A stretch of DNA of 64,000 nt from a virus. The stretch spans positions 124,001 through 188,000 of the IMG/VR virus record IMGVR_UViG_3300032268_000832; one strand, given 5' to 3'. Of the stretch, positions 56,261 through 63,212 are shown in pieces. Within the stretch, counting starts at the first letter, position 1. Every line of letters begins with the position of its first letter. The notes beneath the pieces were generated by a model. The model saw only the letters and a program-made list of their open reading frames with translations, made no database searches and had not been told where the DNA came from. The position numbers and the translations under genes were made by a program.

Positions 56261-56570
56261 AATTCTAAGGTTAGTAGCTAAGGATTTACTTAGATACGAC
56301 GGTTGCAAAATTGAGTTAGAATTGACTAAAGAAAAAATCTTAAAACTTCAAGAAAGAGAAGCTCAAAAAGATACTATAATTTCATTGTATAAAGATAAAG
56401 ATGAAAACAATAAGTTTATCATTCACCAAAAAGATTTGCAAATAAACCAATACGAACATTTAACTGATGATTTACACAAAGAATTAAAAGGTCAAAAGGT
56501 TAAATCATTTTTTTGGAAAGCTGGTACTTTTTTAGGTATTATAACAACATCTTTCCTTTTGATAAAATAA
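56169..56570 (+). CDS. exported protein with signal peptide and C-terminal helix, possible lysis partner
   Basis: A 133-residue protein with a typical Bacteroidota signal peptide (KKLIILISFLMLSLSSFS, cleaved before Gln), a charged helical body (LELTKEKILKLQEREAQK), and a C-terminal hydrophobic helix (FFWKAGTFLGIITTSFLLI). It overlaps the preceding gene by 92 nt in a different frame, as outer-membrane spanins often do, but there is no lipobox Cys. It may therefore be a non-canonical spanin partner or an unrelated membrane-anchored periplasmic protein. The terminator follows at 56591. Confidence 0.5.
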   Translation: MKKLIILISFLMLSLSSFSQVDTTKTILPNKILRLVAKDLLRYDGCKIELELTKEKILKLQEREAQKDTIISLYKDKDENNKFIIHQKDLQINQYEHLTDDLHKELKGQKVKSFFWKAGTFLGIITTSFLLIK

Positions 56571-56590
56571 AATTAAATGAAAACAAAAAT

Positions 56591-56614
56591 AAAGCCCGTT
56601 TTGGGCTTTTTTTA
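56591..56614 (+). terminator. rho-independent terminator
   Basis: AAAGCCC / GTTTT loop / GGGCTTT plus a T tract. It ends the lysis cluster; a TATTTATT motif follows within 15 nt. Confidence 0.9.
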
Positions 56615-56625
56615 TTTATTGTAAA

Positions 56626-56633
56626 TATTTATT
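56626..56633 (+). promoter_or_regulatory. candidate late promoter core TATTTATT
   Basis: AAATATTTATT lies 14 nt before the start of the 83-residue gene, directly after a terminator. Confidence 0.5.
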
Positions 56634-56647
56634 AATAAAATATAACT

Positions 56648-56899
56648 ATGAATAAAAATAGTAAAAAAATAAACGAAGATATTACCAAATCTGATATTTC
56701 AAAAGAGATTAAGGTCTACATGGATTCAACAACTTTTAAAAATAAAGTTGAAAAAATAGTTAAAGATAGACTTAAAAATGATAAAGAATTAGAAGATAAA
56801 GTTGTTGAAATTACTAAAAACGTATTGACACAATTATATAAAACTCTTTGGGTTAAAAGAGGTGTCTGGAGAGACTCATTATCAAATAAAAACGCATAA
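56648..56899 (+). CDS. small basic helical protein, 83 residues
   Basis: Unknown family. It is Lys-rich and helical throughout (DSTTFKNKVEKIVKDRLKND and VVEITKNVLTQLYKTLWVKR), with no membrane helix. It starts a late-type unit behind a TATTTATT motif and precedes two acidic virion-like genes. A small virion or core protein is plausible; no evidence beyond context and composition. Confidence 0.5.
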   Translation: MNKNSKKINEDITKSDISKEIKVYMDSTTFKNKVEKIVKDRLKNDKELEDKVVEITKNVLTQLYKTLWVKRGVWRDSLSNKNA

Positions 56900-56901
56900 C
56901 C

Positions 56902-58230
56902 ATGAAAAAAATAAAAATAACAAAAGAACAATATGAGAACCTAACTAAAATAGGTATCATAAAAGAAGGTGAAGATGTAATAACTAAAAGCTTTAGGAGA
57001 AGTATGGCTGGTAAGGATATACGTAATTTAAAATATGTACCAGAAGAGAAAGTTATTTTTGGTGATAAACTTAATTTAAAAAAACCATTACCAGGAATAA
57101 AAAACTCAATACATGAAGAAGTTAATTCTTTATTAGAATACATCTACGGTTTAAATGAAGAATTCTCAACATTTTGGGAAAATCATAATTTAACCTACGA
57201 AGACTTATGTGAAGCATTAGAATCTAAGGGTTATTTAGTAAAAAAAGAAGGTTCTTACAAAGTATCTAAAAAAATGGGTGATGTTAATTCCGTAAAAGAA
57301 GCTATATCACAAACACTTTCAGAAATGATTACACCAATCGATGAAGATTATCCAGCTGGAGCTGAATTTGATTCTAAAGCACCATACAATAGAGGTGAAT
57401 TAAACAAAATGTCAGGACAAAAATCTACTAAAAAATATGTTGATTTACAATATATGAACTTAGAAATGGCTATATTAAAAGATTTAAACACTGGTGAATT
57501 ATATGTGTTTGATTATGGACAAATGGACCCAAAAATATTTGAACCATATGTTGATAAATATGGTGAATTAGATTCTGTTGGTGATATAGAATTTAACGAT
57601 GATTTTGATATTGATGATGAGGTATTAGAAAACTATGTTAACGATAATTTTCAAGAAATGTCTAAGGGTGAGGGTGTTGAAGACTTTGAAAAAAACAGAA
57701 TGGATTTAGTGTTAATTGATGAAGAATTAAAAGATGAGTTATTGTATTTATACGACAAAGACAGTAAATTAGTTATGGTTTTAGAACCGATAGCTGAAAG
57801 TACTGGAGCAGCATCTTCTGGTGCTTATACTGCTTTATTCTCACCTTCAAATCAAAAACCAGAAGAATACAATGAAAAAAAATTACCACCAGTAGTTACT
57901 GAAACAGACACAGCAAGTGTTGGTAATATAGGTTATGATAACCCAGGTTTTGTTGGTATTTCAAGAGATGGTAAATTCCCAACCAACCCAAAAAAAACTA
58001 AAGCTCAAAAAAACACACAATGGGCTGGTGGTTCATTTGTTGAATTCGATGATTGTACGAAGTTAAATAATAACAAAGAAGCGCAGAAGGGTAAATGTAG
58101 TACAGGGGCTGCTAACAATGTTGTTAAATTAAAGAGCACCAAAAGTAATATTAACGCACCATCATTATCTGAAGGTAAAAAATACACGATTTATAAGTTA
58201 GATAGACTTGTTAAAAAAAATAACATATAA
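56902..58230 (+). CDS. acidic protein, probable virion/internal protein, 442 residues
   Basis: Unknown family. It begins with a basic helix ending in IIKEGED (KKIKITKEQYENLTKIGIIKE), which resembles capsid-targeting propeptides of phage internal proteins. The middle is strongly acidic (DSVGDIEFNDDFDIDDEVLENYV) and the C-terminal third is Lys/Asn-rich with two cysteines (CTKLNN, KGKCSTGA). No membrane or signal sequence. It follows the 83-residue gene by 2 nt and ends just before a hairpin/TATTTATT pair. Virion location is inferred. Confidence 0.5.
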   Translation: MKKIKITKEQYENLTKIGIIKEGEDVITKSFRRSMAGKDIRNLKYVPEEKVIFGDKLNLKKPLPGIKNSIHEEVNSLLEYIYGLNEEFSTFWENHNLTYEDLCEALESKGYLVKKEGSYKVSKKMGDVNSVKEAISQTLSEMITPIDEDYPAGAEFDSKAPYNRGELNKMSGQKSTKKYVDLQYMNLEMAILKDLNTGELYVFDYGQMDPKIFEPYVDKYGELDSVGDIEFNDDFDIDDEVLENYVNDNFQEMSKGEGVEDFEKNRMDLVLIDEELKDELLYLYDKDSKLVMVLEPIAESTGAASSGAYTALFSPSNQKPEEYNEKKLPPVVTETDTASVGNIGYDNPGFVGISRDGKFPTNPKKTKAQKNTQWAGGSFVEFDDCTKLNNNKEAQKGKCSTGAANNVVKLKSTKSNINAPSLSEGKKYTIYKLDRLVKKNNI

Positions 58231-58236
58231 AGTATG

Positions 58237-58267
58237 ATATCACAGTTTTTATATAAAACTGTGATAT
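58237..58267 (+). terminator. perfect 13-bp hairpin abutting a TATTTATT motif
   Basis: ATATCACAGTTTT / TATAT loop / AAAACTGTGATAT is a 13-bp perfect stem, 6 nt after the preceding stop. Its right arm overlaps the TATTTATT motif by 3 nt. The left ATG within it (58234 frame) is unlikely to be a start. Confidence 0.7.
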
Positions 58268-58272
58268 TTATT
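58265..58272 (+). promoter_or_regulatory. candidate late promoter core TATTTATT
   Basis: TATTTATT lies 15 nt before the ATG at 58288, the preferred start of the acidic 571-residue gene, matching the spacing seen at 13, 36100 and 56626. Confidence 0.5.
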
Positions 58273-58287
58273 ATAAAATACATTGAA

Positions 58288-60003
58288 ATGGATAAAAATA
58301 ACATTAAAAAACAATTAGTTAAAAGATTTGTAAACGAAGCTACTCCTGGTATTGATGTAACAAAAGCTATTTTAACTAAATCTAAAGCGTTTAATGATGA
58401 AGGTTTAAAAGACATCGAGAAAAATCTTAAAGCTGCTGATAAAGGTCAAAAGAAATCTGCTTCTAAAACCAAGGACATGGCGCAAAACAAATTCAACTAC
58501 AATTCTGATTTTGAGAAAGAGTATCACCAAGAAATGGAGATAATGAATGGTCCAGAAATGAATGAATATGATAGAGACCCAGACAAAATGTTCAAAGAAA
58601 GAGCAAAAAGAGCAATAGAAGGTCACCCAACTATGGGTAATAGTCCAGACTATGCTAATGTTGTTCCAGAACAACAAGGGTTTACAGGACCAACTTTTGG
58701 TAAAAAATTGGTTCAAGCTATTAAAGACTCAAATAAAAAGAGAGAAGACGCTGTTAAGGGTATTATTAGTTTTGGTGACGACATTGAAACAGTACCAGAT
58801 AATTATGCACCAATGGCTAAATTTTCATCTTTGTCTGAGAGTGAAGACAAAACAAAAATGGATGACCCAGATGATATGTCACAATCAGACGCTTCTGGTG
58901 ATGACTACGAAAAAGCTAGCAGAGAAATCGCTATGAAAGATAAAACTAACAATAAATCACAAATAAAAGAAGGAATGAAAAGATTAAAATTCAAACAAGA
59001 ATTCAAAGGTGTTGGAAACGCTTTGAAGCTTATCCCTGAATCATATAGAGTTGATAACAAAGTATTTGAAATGACTGACGGTGTTGAGTCATATAGAATG
59101 CGTTGGGAGGGAACACTTACTGAAGGTAAAGCGATTGTGCTTATGGCTTCTGACAAAACCTTGGTTAACGAGGATATGCAAAAAATGAAACACCTTATGG
59201 GGTATAAATCTCAAGATACTCTTGGAACAGTTAAAGGTAAATCTAGAATTGATGAAAATGTTATTTTCTCTGATATCTGGAAAAAATCTGTAGTTCTTAT
59301 TGAAGGTGAAGATATTGAATCACAAAAAGCTCCAGAGAAAAAAACTGACGAAAAAGTTGCTCAAGCTGGTGAAGCTAAAAAACATGTTAAGGGTTCAGAA
59401 ACCACTGACAAAGGCACAAAAGCACCTGCTGCTAAAACTGGTTCAGCTGATTCATTAGAAAAAGTTAAAAAACAAGCACCAGACGCTAAAAAACACGTAC
59501 AAGGTAGTGTTGAGAAAAAAGTAGGATTAGGTCTTGGTGACCAATCTGAAGGTGAAGGTGAATGGGACCAAATAGATGTACCACAAGCAGCTGCTCATGG
59601 TAATCCATCAAAAACTACATATGCTGCAAAACCAGCTACAGGTGAATGGGATAAAGCTAAACCAGCTCACGCGGCAGACGCTAAAAAACATGTTCACATG
59701 AAAGAAGGTATCCAATTAGGTGAAAGTTATTTCGCACCAATGGATGAAGCATGGATGGAAGAAATGATGAATGGTGGTATGGGTGAAAACTACATGGGTG
59801 AAGAAGAAGAATACGTTGATTACACAATGGGTAGAGACGATGAAGACCAATTACCAAACCCTCCAAGAGAACTTAATATCCCTATGGATGAAGAAATGGA
59901 TTCTTTATATGAATTTGAAGAAGAAGAAAAAGACATGGATGAAATGGATTCATTGATGGAAGGTGAAGAAGAAGACGAAGAAGACTACGAAGACGAAGAA
60001 TAA
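58288..60003 (+). CDS. acidic repeat-containing protein, probable virion/scaffold protein
   Basis: A 571-residue protein. The start at 58288 is chosen over 58234 because the longer form would begin inside a hairpin and lacks an A-rich leader. Basic N-terminus (NNIKKQLVKRFVNEATPG) may be a cleaved targeting segment. Residues about 350-480 carry three AKKHV repeats in Lys/Ala/Glu-rich sequence; the last 100 residues are extremely acidic (EEEDEEDYEDEE). Composition resembles phage scaffold and core proteins. Family unknown. A strong terminator follows. Confidence 0.55.
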   Translation: MDKNNIKKQLVKRFVNEATPGIDVTKAILTKSKAFNDEGLKDIEKNLKAADKGQKKSASKTKDMAQNKFNYNSDFEKEYHQEMEIMNGPEMNEYDRDPDKMFKERAKRAIEGHPTMGNSPDYANVVPEQQGFTGPTFGKKLVQAIKDSNKKREDAVKGIISFGDDIETVPDNYAPMAKFSSLSESEDKTKMDDPDDMSQSDASGDDYEKASREIAMKDKTNNKSQIKEGMKRLKFKQEFKGVGNALKLIPESYRVDNKVFEMTDGVESYRMRWEGTLTEGKAIVLMASDKTLVNEDMQKMKHLMGYKSQDTLGTVKGKSRIDENVIFSDIWKKSVVLIEGEDIESQKAPEKKTDEKVAQAGEAKKHVKGSETTDKGTKAPAAKTGSADSLEKVKKQAPDAKKHVQGSVEKKVGLGLGDQSEGEGEWDQIDVPQAAAHGNPSKTTYAAKPATGEWDKAKPAHAADAKKHVHMKEGIQLGESYFAPMDEAWMEEMMNGGMGENYMGEEEEYVDYTMGRDDEDQLPNPPRELNIPMDEEMDSLYEFEEEEKDMDEMDSLMEGEEEDEEDYEDEE

Positions 60004-60012
60004 AAAAAAATT

Positions 60013-60043
60013 AAAACCCTCTAAAATTTAGAGGGTTTTTTTT
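60013..60043 (+). terminator. rho-independent terminator
   Basis: AAAACCCTCT / AAAATTT loop region / AGAGGGTTTT followed by more T. It separates the acidic gene from the endolysin. Confidence 0.88.
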
Positions 60044-60054
60044 GTTTTACAAAA

Positions 60055-60062
60055 TATTTATA
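60055..60062 (+). promoter_or_regulatory. candidate late promoter core TATTTATA of the endolysin
   Basis: AAAATATTTATATA lies 17 nt before the endolysin start and follows a terminator, so it should drive that gene. Confidence 0.55.
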
Positions 60063-60079
60063 TAAAAACAATATATATT

Positions 60080-60694
60080 ATGAGTATCTCAAAACTACAA
60101 GAAAAAATCGGTGTACAAGCCGATGGAGCCTTCGGGCCTAACACGCTAAAAAAAGCAATGGCGTTTTATAACATGACACCAGAAAGAGCAGCACATTTCT
60201 TTGGGCAAACTTCACATGAAACTGGTGGTTTCGCAAAATTCAGCGAAAATTTAAATTATTCAGCACAAGGATTACAAGGTATCTTTGGTAAGTATTTCCC
60301 AGGTACGCTTGAGGAATCTTACGCTCGTCAACCAGAAAAGATTGCAAACAGAGTTTACGCATCTAGAATGGGTAACGGAGATGAGAAATCTGGCGATGGA
60401 TGGAAATTCAGAGGTAGAGGAGCGCTTCAATTAACTGGTAAGGATAATTACAAATTATTCTCTGAAAGCCTTAAAAGACCTGAAATTATGACAAACCCAG
60501 ATTTAGTTGCTGGAGAGTTAGCTTTTGAATCAGCTATTTTCTTTTTCAATAAAAACAAATTATGGGATATTTGCGACAAAGGTGTTAACGATGCTTCAAT
60601 TTTAGCGTTAACCAAAAGAATTAACGGTGGAACTCACGGTCTAGATGATAGAACTGAGAAAACAAAAAAATACTACGGTTGGTTAACAGCATAA
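60080..60694 (+). CDS. endolysin, GH19 (chitinase-class lysozyme)
   Basis: A 204-residue muramidase of glycoside hydrolase family 19 that cuts peptidoglycan at lysis. The N-terminus has a short peptidoglycan-binding-like motif (DGAFGPNTLKKAM). Catalytic Glu47 lies in FGQTSHETGGF; Glu56 follows in SENLNY; NRVYASRMGNGDEKSG and WKFRGRGALQLTGKDNY are the family core. No signal peptide, so a holin is needed to reach the wall. It has its own TATTTATA motif. Firm. Confidence 0.92.
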   Translation: MSISKLQEKIGVQADGAFGPNTLKKAMAFYNMTPERAAHFFGQTSHETGGFAKFSENLNYSAQGLQGIFGKYFPGTLEESYARQPEKIANRVYASRMGNGDEKSGDGWKFRGRGALQLTGKDNYKLFSESLKRPEIMTNPDLVAGELAFESAIFFFNKNKLWDICDKGVNDASILALTKRINGGTHGLDDRTEKTKKYYGWLTA

Positions 60695-60702
60695 CCAAAA
60701 AG

Positions 60703-60710
60703 TATTTATT
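60703..60710 (+). promoter_or_regulatory. candidate late promoter core TATTTATT with a 5' hairpin downstream
   Basis: TATTTATT lies 38 nt before the ATG at 60749. The sequence between them folds (TTCTAATGTT at 60712-60721 with AACATTAGAA at 60740-60749), so the leader would end in a stem whose right arm ends on the A of the start codon. Confidence 0.4.
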
Positions 60711-60748
60711 TTTCTAATGTTATTCATATATTATAATAAAACATTAGA

Positions 60749-61225
60749 ATGAATGAAAATTACGATAAATCTAGATTTCTAGCGTACATACATCAGCCCA
60801 TGAGTTGGGAAGCCATTCAAATGATATACACTAAAAATAATATACTATTTCAAAAGTGTGAACTCTTTAATGATTTTGTTAAGAGTTTATTATTGAAGGT
60901 TTTCGAAACTTACATGGGCGATGATGTTACGAATCAAAACGAACAACTTAACCATTTTAATTGGTGTTGGGTTAAAACCCTTGAGGGTTTTGAAGGTGAA
61001 GGTTTTTTATTTAATAATGATAATCTATATCATTATTTTTTAGAATTTTGTTTTGAAGTATTTTATTCCAATAAAGATAAATCAAAACAAGGATTTGAAA
61101 TAGGTATTTTAAATATTTGGAATGACCTATTTAATTACAATAAAACAAAAACAAATTCAGATGTTGATGCGTTGGTTGAGATATATTCATTAATGGATAT
61201 TTCATTAAAAACCAATAAAAAATGA
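60749..61225 (+). CDS. hypothetical protein, 158 residues
   Basis: Unknown family. A soluble, aromatic-rich protein (FNWCWVKTLEGFEGEGFLF and LYHYFLEFCFEVFYSNKD) with helical periodicity. The start codon touches the right arm of a 10-bp leader hairpin, which may limit translation. It lies alone between the endolysin and the next small operon, with TATTTATT motifs on both sides. Confidence 0.5.
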   Translation: MNENYDKSRFLAYIHQPMSWEAIQMIYTKNNILFQKCELFNDFVKSLLLKVFETYMGDDVTNQNEQLNHFNWCWVKTLEGFEGEGFLFNNDNLYHYFLEFCFEVFYSNKDKSKQGFEIGILNIWNDLFNYNKTKTNSDVDALVEIYSLMDISLKTNKK

Positions 61226-61232
61226 GTTTTAC

Positions 61233-61240
61233 TATTTATT
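61233..61240 (+). promoter_or_regulatory. candidate late promoter core TATTTATT
   Basis: CTATTTATTTTTAAAAATAAAT forms a near-palindrome; the motif lies 31 nt before the ATG at 61272. Confidence 0.4.
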
Positions 61241-61271
61241 TTTAAAAATAAATGTTTAGTTTTAGGTAATT

Positions 61272-61499
61272 ATGGAAACTAATAGAACAATACAAGCTTT
61301 ATTGATGAGTTATTCCACTGACCAACTTATGGTTGAAGATGATTTGGAAAGAGCTATCAATGATAAAAATAAACCTCTAACTGAAAAATTAATTGAGGTT
61401 AAACGATTGTTGGTAAAATTAACAACAATTGAACAAAGCGTGGTTAAACTACAAGCTATGCTACAAAATAACAATAATAATGATTTAAAAAAAGATTAA
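61272..61499 (+). CDS. small helical protein, 75 residues
   Basis: Unknown family. It is helical and charged (LEVKRLLVKLTTIEQSVVKLQAML), ending in a short Asn run. It is the first gene of a tight four-gene unit (next start 2 nt after the stop) with the histone-like gene, a two-helix membrane protein and a 222-residue gene. A small coiled-coil accessory protein is the most that can be said. Confidence 0.5.
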   Translation: METNRTIQALLMSYSTDQLMVEDDLERAINDKNKPLTEKLIEVKRLLVKLTTIEQSVVKLQAMLQNNNNNDLKKD

Positions 61500-61501
61500 A
61501 A

Positions 61502-61681
61502 ATGGAAAATTTTAACGAATTAAAAGAAACATTATTAGCATTAGAAGAAGATGTTAATAAATTTTATGAAAAAAACAATAAAGCAGCTGGTGTAAGACTT
61601 AGAAAAGGATTGCAAGATATCAAAGCTATGGCTCAAACTATTAGAGTAGACGTTTCTACTAAAAATAAAGAATCTAAATAA
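61502..61681 (+). CDS. histone H1-like DNA-binding protein (Hc1 family)
   Basis: A 59-residue gene. The sequence reads NFNELKETLLALEEDVNKFY, then EKNNKAAGVRLRKGLQDIK and AMAQTIRVDVSTKNK. The N-K-A-A-G-x-R-x-R-K core and Glu-rich first helix match the histone H1-like Hc1 proteins common in Bacteroidota genomes. Those bind DNA non-specifically and compact the nucleoid. In a phage it might pack or protect phage DNA, or act on the host nucleoid. It starts 2 nt after the previous stop. The family call rests on this short core, so moderately sure. Confidence 0.75.
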   Translation: MENFNELKETLLALEEDVNKFYEKNNKAAGVRLRKGLQDIKAMAQTIRVDVSTKNKESK

Positions 61682-61688
61682 TAAAAAT

Positions 61689-61901
61689 ATGTTTGAAGTT
61701 TTACTTAATAAATTATTTATGTTTTTGTTTTTCGTTTCATTACTAAATTCAATTAGACATGCATATTATTTTATCCAAGCAATTGTTTCATCAACTGAGG
61801 AACAACAATTAAAATATGTGATTTCAAAAACATCATTAATATTGTTAGGTTTATCAATAGGATATATTTTATCTGTTATTTTTACAGGTATTAAAATTTA
61901 A
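61689..61901 (+). CDS. small membrane protein with two helices, 70 residues
   Basis: Two hydrophobic segments at about residues 8-28 and 46-68 (LFMFLFFVSLLN and ISKTSLILLGLSIGYILSVIF), joined by a polar loop. No lipobox. Its size and topology fit a holin, and it lies 1 kb after the endolysin, but no sequence signature supports that, and the position inside a unit with a histone-like gene is not typical. Holin candidate only. Confidence 0.5.
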   Translation: MFEVLLNKLFMFLFFVSLLNSIRHAYYFIQAIVSSTEEQQLKYVISKTSLILLGLSIGYILSVIFTGIKI

Positions 61902-61905
61902 AAAT

Positions 61906-62574
61906 ATGTCAAGTATTCAAAAAGCTTTAGATTCATTACAGCCTTATGTTATAGGTATTAGGTATCTAGAAGGATTACCTTTAATTGATACAGTGTTTAA
62001 AGAAGGGTGGACAGTTCCAGAGGACCCAGCAATCACTAAAGTTAAGGGTGATGAAGGAATGAATTACTATATGATTTATAGTGAAAAAAAAGGGATTGGG
62101 ATTGATGAATTATTGTCTTTTGTTGATAAAACAATTAAATTAAATCTTGAAAGAGAAAAAAAACATGAATTATTAAGAGTTAAAGTTGAAGAACTTAAAA
62201 AATTATTTAAAGAAAATTCATTAACAAAACTTTCTAGATTAAAATTTAGTTTTTCAGAAGAAGACATAGTGCCGTCTTTAGGTGAGTTTGATTTAAACAT
62301 AGACGAAGATGTTGAACCACAAGACATCCAACCAAGTGAAAATTATCAAGAACCTATTATCTATACTTCTGAAATGATAGACAATATGGGTGTTGAAGAA
62401 ATGTCTGAAACAATGACAACTCCACAATACTTAGATGAAAACGGAAAACCAATTCAATTTACAGAAGAAGAATTGGAAATGATGGAAGAAGAAGCGAGAG
62501 CTGAAAGAAATCGAAAAATGTTTAAAAACAAAAAAAACGGGATGGCTAGCAAAATAGAGTTACCACCTAGATAA
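61906..62574 (+). CDS. hypothetical protein, 222 residues
   Basis: Unknown family. It starts with a compact N-terminal domain (IQKALDSLQPYVIGIRYLEGLPLIDTVFKEGW) followed by a helical linker and a highly acidic middle (DLNIDEDVEPQDIQPSE). The C-terminal 60 residues are helical and charged with a basic end (MFKNKKNGMASKIELPPR). Last gene of the unit; the bidirectional terminator follows at once. Seems a soluble, partly disordered protein, possibly virion-associated. Confidence 0.5.
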   Translation: MSSIQKALDSLQPYVIGIRYLEGLPLIDTVFKEGWTVPEDPAITKVKGDEGMNYYMIYSEKKGIGIDELLSFVDKTIKLNLEREKKHELLRVKVEELKKLFKENSLTKLSRLKFSFSEEDIVPSLGEFDLNIDEDVEPQDIQPSENYQEPIIYTSEMIDNMGVEEMSETMTTPQYLDENGKPIQFTEEELEMMEEEARAERNRKMFKNKKNGMASKIELPPR

Positions 62575-62606
62575 AAAAAAGCCTTAGAAATTTCTAAGGC
62601 TTTTTT
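62574..62606. terminator. bidirectional terminator between convergent genes
   Basis: AAAAAAAGCCTTAGAAA pairs with TTTCTAAGGCTTTTTT as a near-perfect stem with A tract on one side and T tract on the other, so it can end both the + strand unit and the reverse-strand gene. Confidence 0.9.
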
Positions 62607-62622
62607 AATTAAAACAATAACA

Positions 62623-62958
62623 TTAAGAAAATGCTCTTTCAAGTAACTCTTGAAAAGTATGTATCAACCAGACTCCTCCAGCTGATAATAATCCGTTTAG
62701 GAAAATCACTAAATAAAAATCGGTTACGCCCATAGAGCCAACAGGTGTTAAATCTGAATAACCAAAATAAATAAAAATGAACGATATCGCAAAACCCATC
62801 CATGTACCTAAGCACATAAAACAAGTGAATAGTTTATGTAAACTATAACCACCAGTCCCATATTTACTTAAGAAATTTCTGAAACTTTCGAATAAAGACC
62901 CATAAATTAAATTATTACATGCCCCATAACAAATCAGTAAAAAAACAATTGTATTCAT
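62623..62958 (-). CDS. membrane protein with CxxC motif, DUF1360-like; only reverse-strand gene
   Basis: A 111-residue membrane protein with hydrophobic segments at about residues 3-20, 50-66 and 80-100. The segment KLFTCFMCLGTWMGFAI carries C46 and C49 at the edge of a helix, resembling DUF1360-type membrane proteins with C-x-x-C-x-G-x-W. It is the only gene on the reverse strand in the window and converges with the preceding unit at a shared terminator. Its own promoter would lie in the divergent gap toward 63019; a TATTTAAT variant is present on the reverse strand at 62966-62973. Family match is tentative. Confidence 0.6.
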   Translation of the reverse strand: MNTIVFLLICYGACNNLIYGSLFESFRNFLSKYGTGGYSLHKLFTCFMCLGTWMGFAISFIFIYFGYSDLTPVGSMGVTDFYLVIFLNGLLSAGGVWLIHTFQELLERAFS

Positions 62959-62998
62959 AATTTTTATTAAATATAAACATAATATATAAATTAGTCAA

Positions 62999-63006
62999 TA
63001 TTTATA
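62999..63006 (+). promoter_or_regulatory. candidate late promoter core TATTTATA in a divergent gap
   Basis: CAATATTTATAATA lies 12 nt before the zinc-ribbon gene. The 60-nt gap between the reverse-strand gene and this one must hold promoters for both. Confidence 0.45.
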
Positions 63007-63018
63007 ATAAAAAAAAAC

Positions 63019-63192
63019 ATGAAGAATTTTATAAAAAAATTACTTAGAGAAACCATAGATAGAATCATAAAATGTAAAAAATGTGGTTGGTCTTGGAAAG
63101 AATCTGAATCTTCAAAAGAAGATTTGTATGTTTGTCATAAATGTGGGTTTGATAATGAATCAAATTATATTGACAAAAACAAAAATAACTAG
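63019..63192 (+). CDS. small zinc-ribbon protein, 57 residues
   Basis: The gene opens with a basic helix (NFIKKLLRETIDRIIKC) and holds two CxxC pairs at residues 19/22 and 39/42 (CKKCGWSWKE and VCHKCGFDN). These would bind one zinc ion, as in the ribbon domains of nucleic-acid-binding proteins. The N-terminal segment ends in LLRE, similar to sites cut by prohead protease. Function unknown. It is preceded by a TATTTATA motif. Confidence 0.75.
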   Translation: MKNFIKKLLRETIDRIIKCKKCGWSWKESESSKEDLYVCHKCGFDNESNYIDKNKNN

Positions 63193-63212
63193 TATATTTA
63201 ATAAAAAAAAAT

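Noticed and set aside
55898-56570. Frameshifted single gene
   Set aside because: Each frame has its own clear N-terminal membrane or signal segment and its own start, so two overlapping genes fit better than one broken gene.
58234-58288. Upstream start for the acidic 571-residue protein
   Set aside because: The upstream ATG lies at the edge of a 13-bp hairpin and upstream of the TATTTATT motif; the start at 58288 has the standard 15-nt spacing and an A-rich leader.
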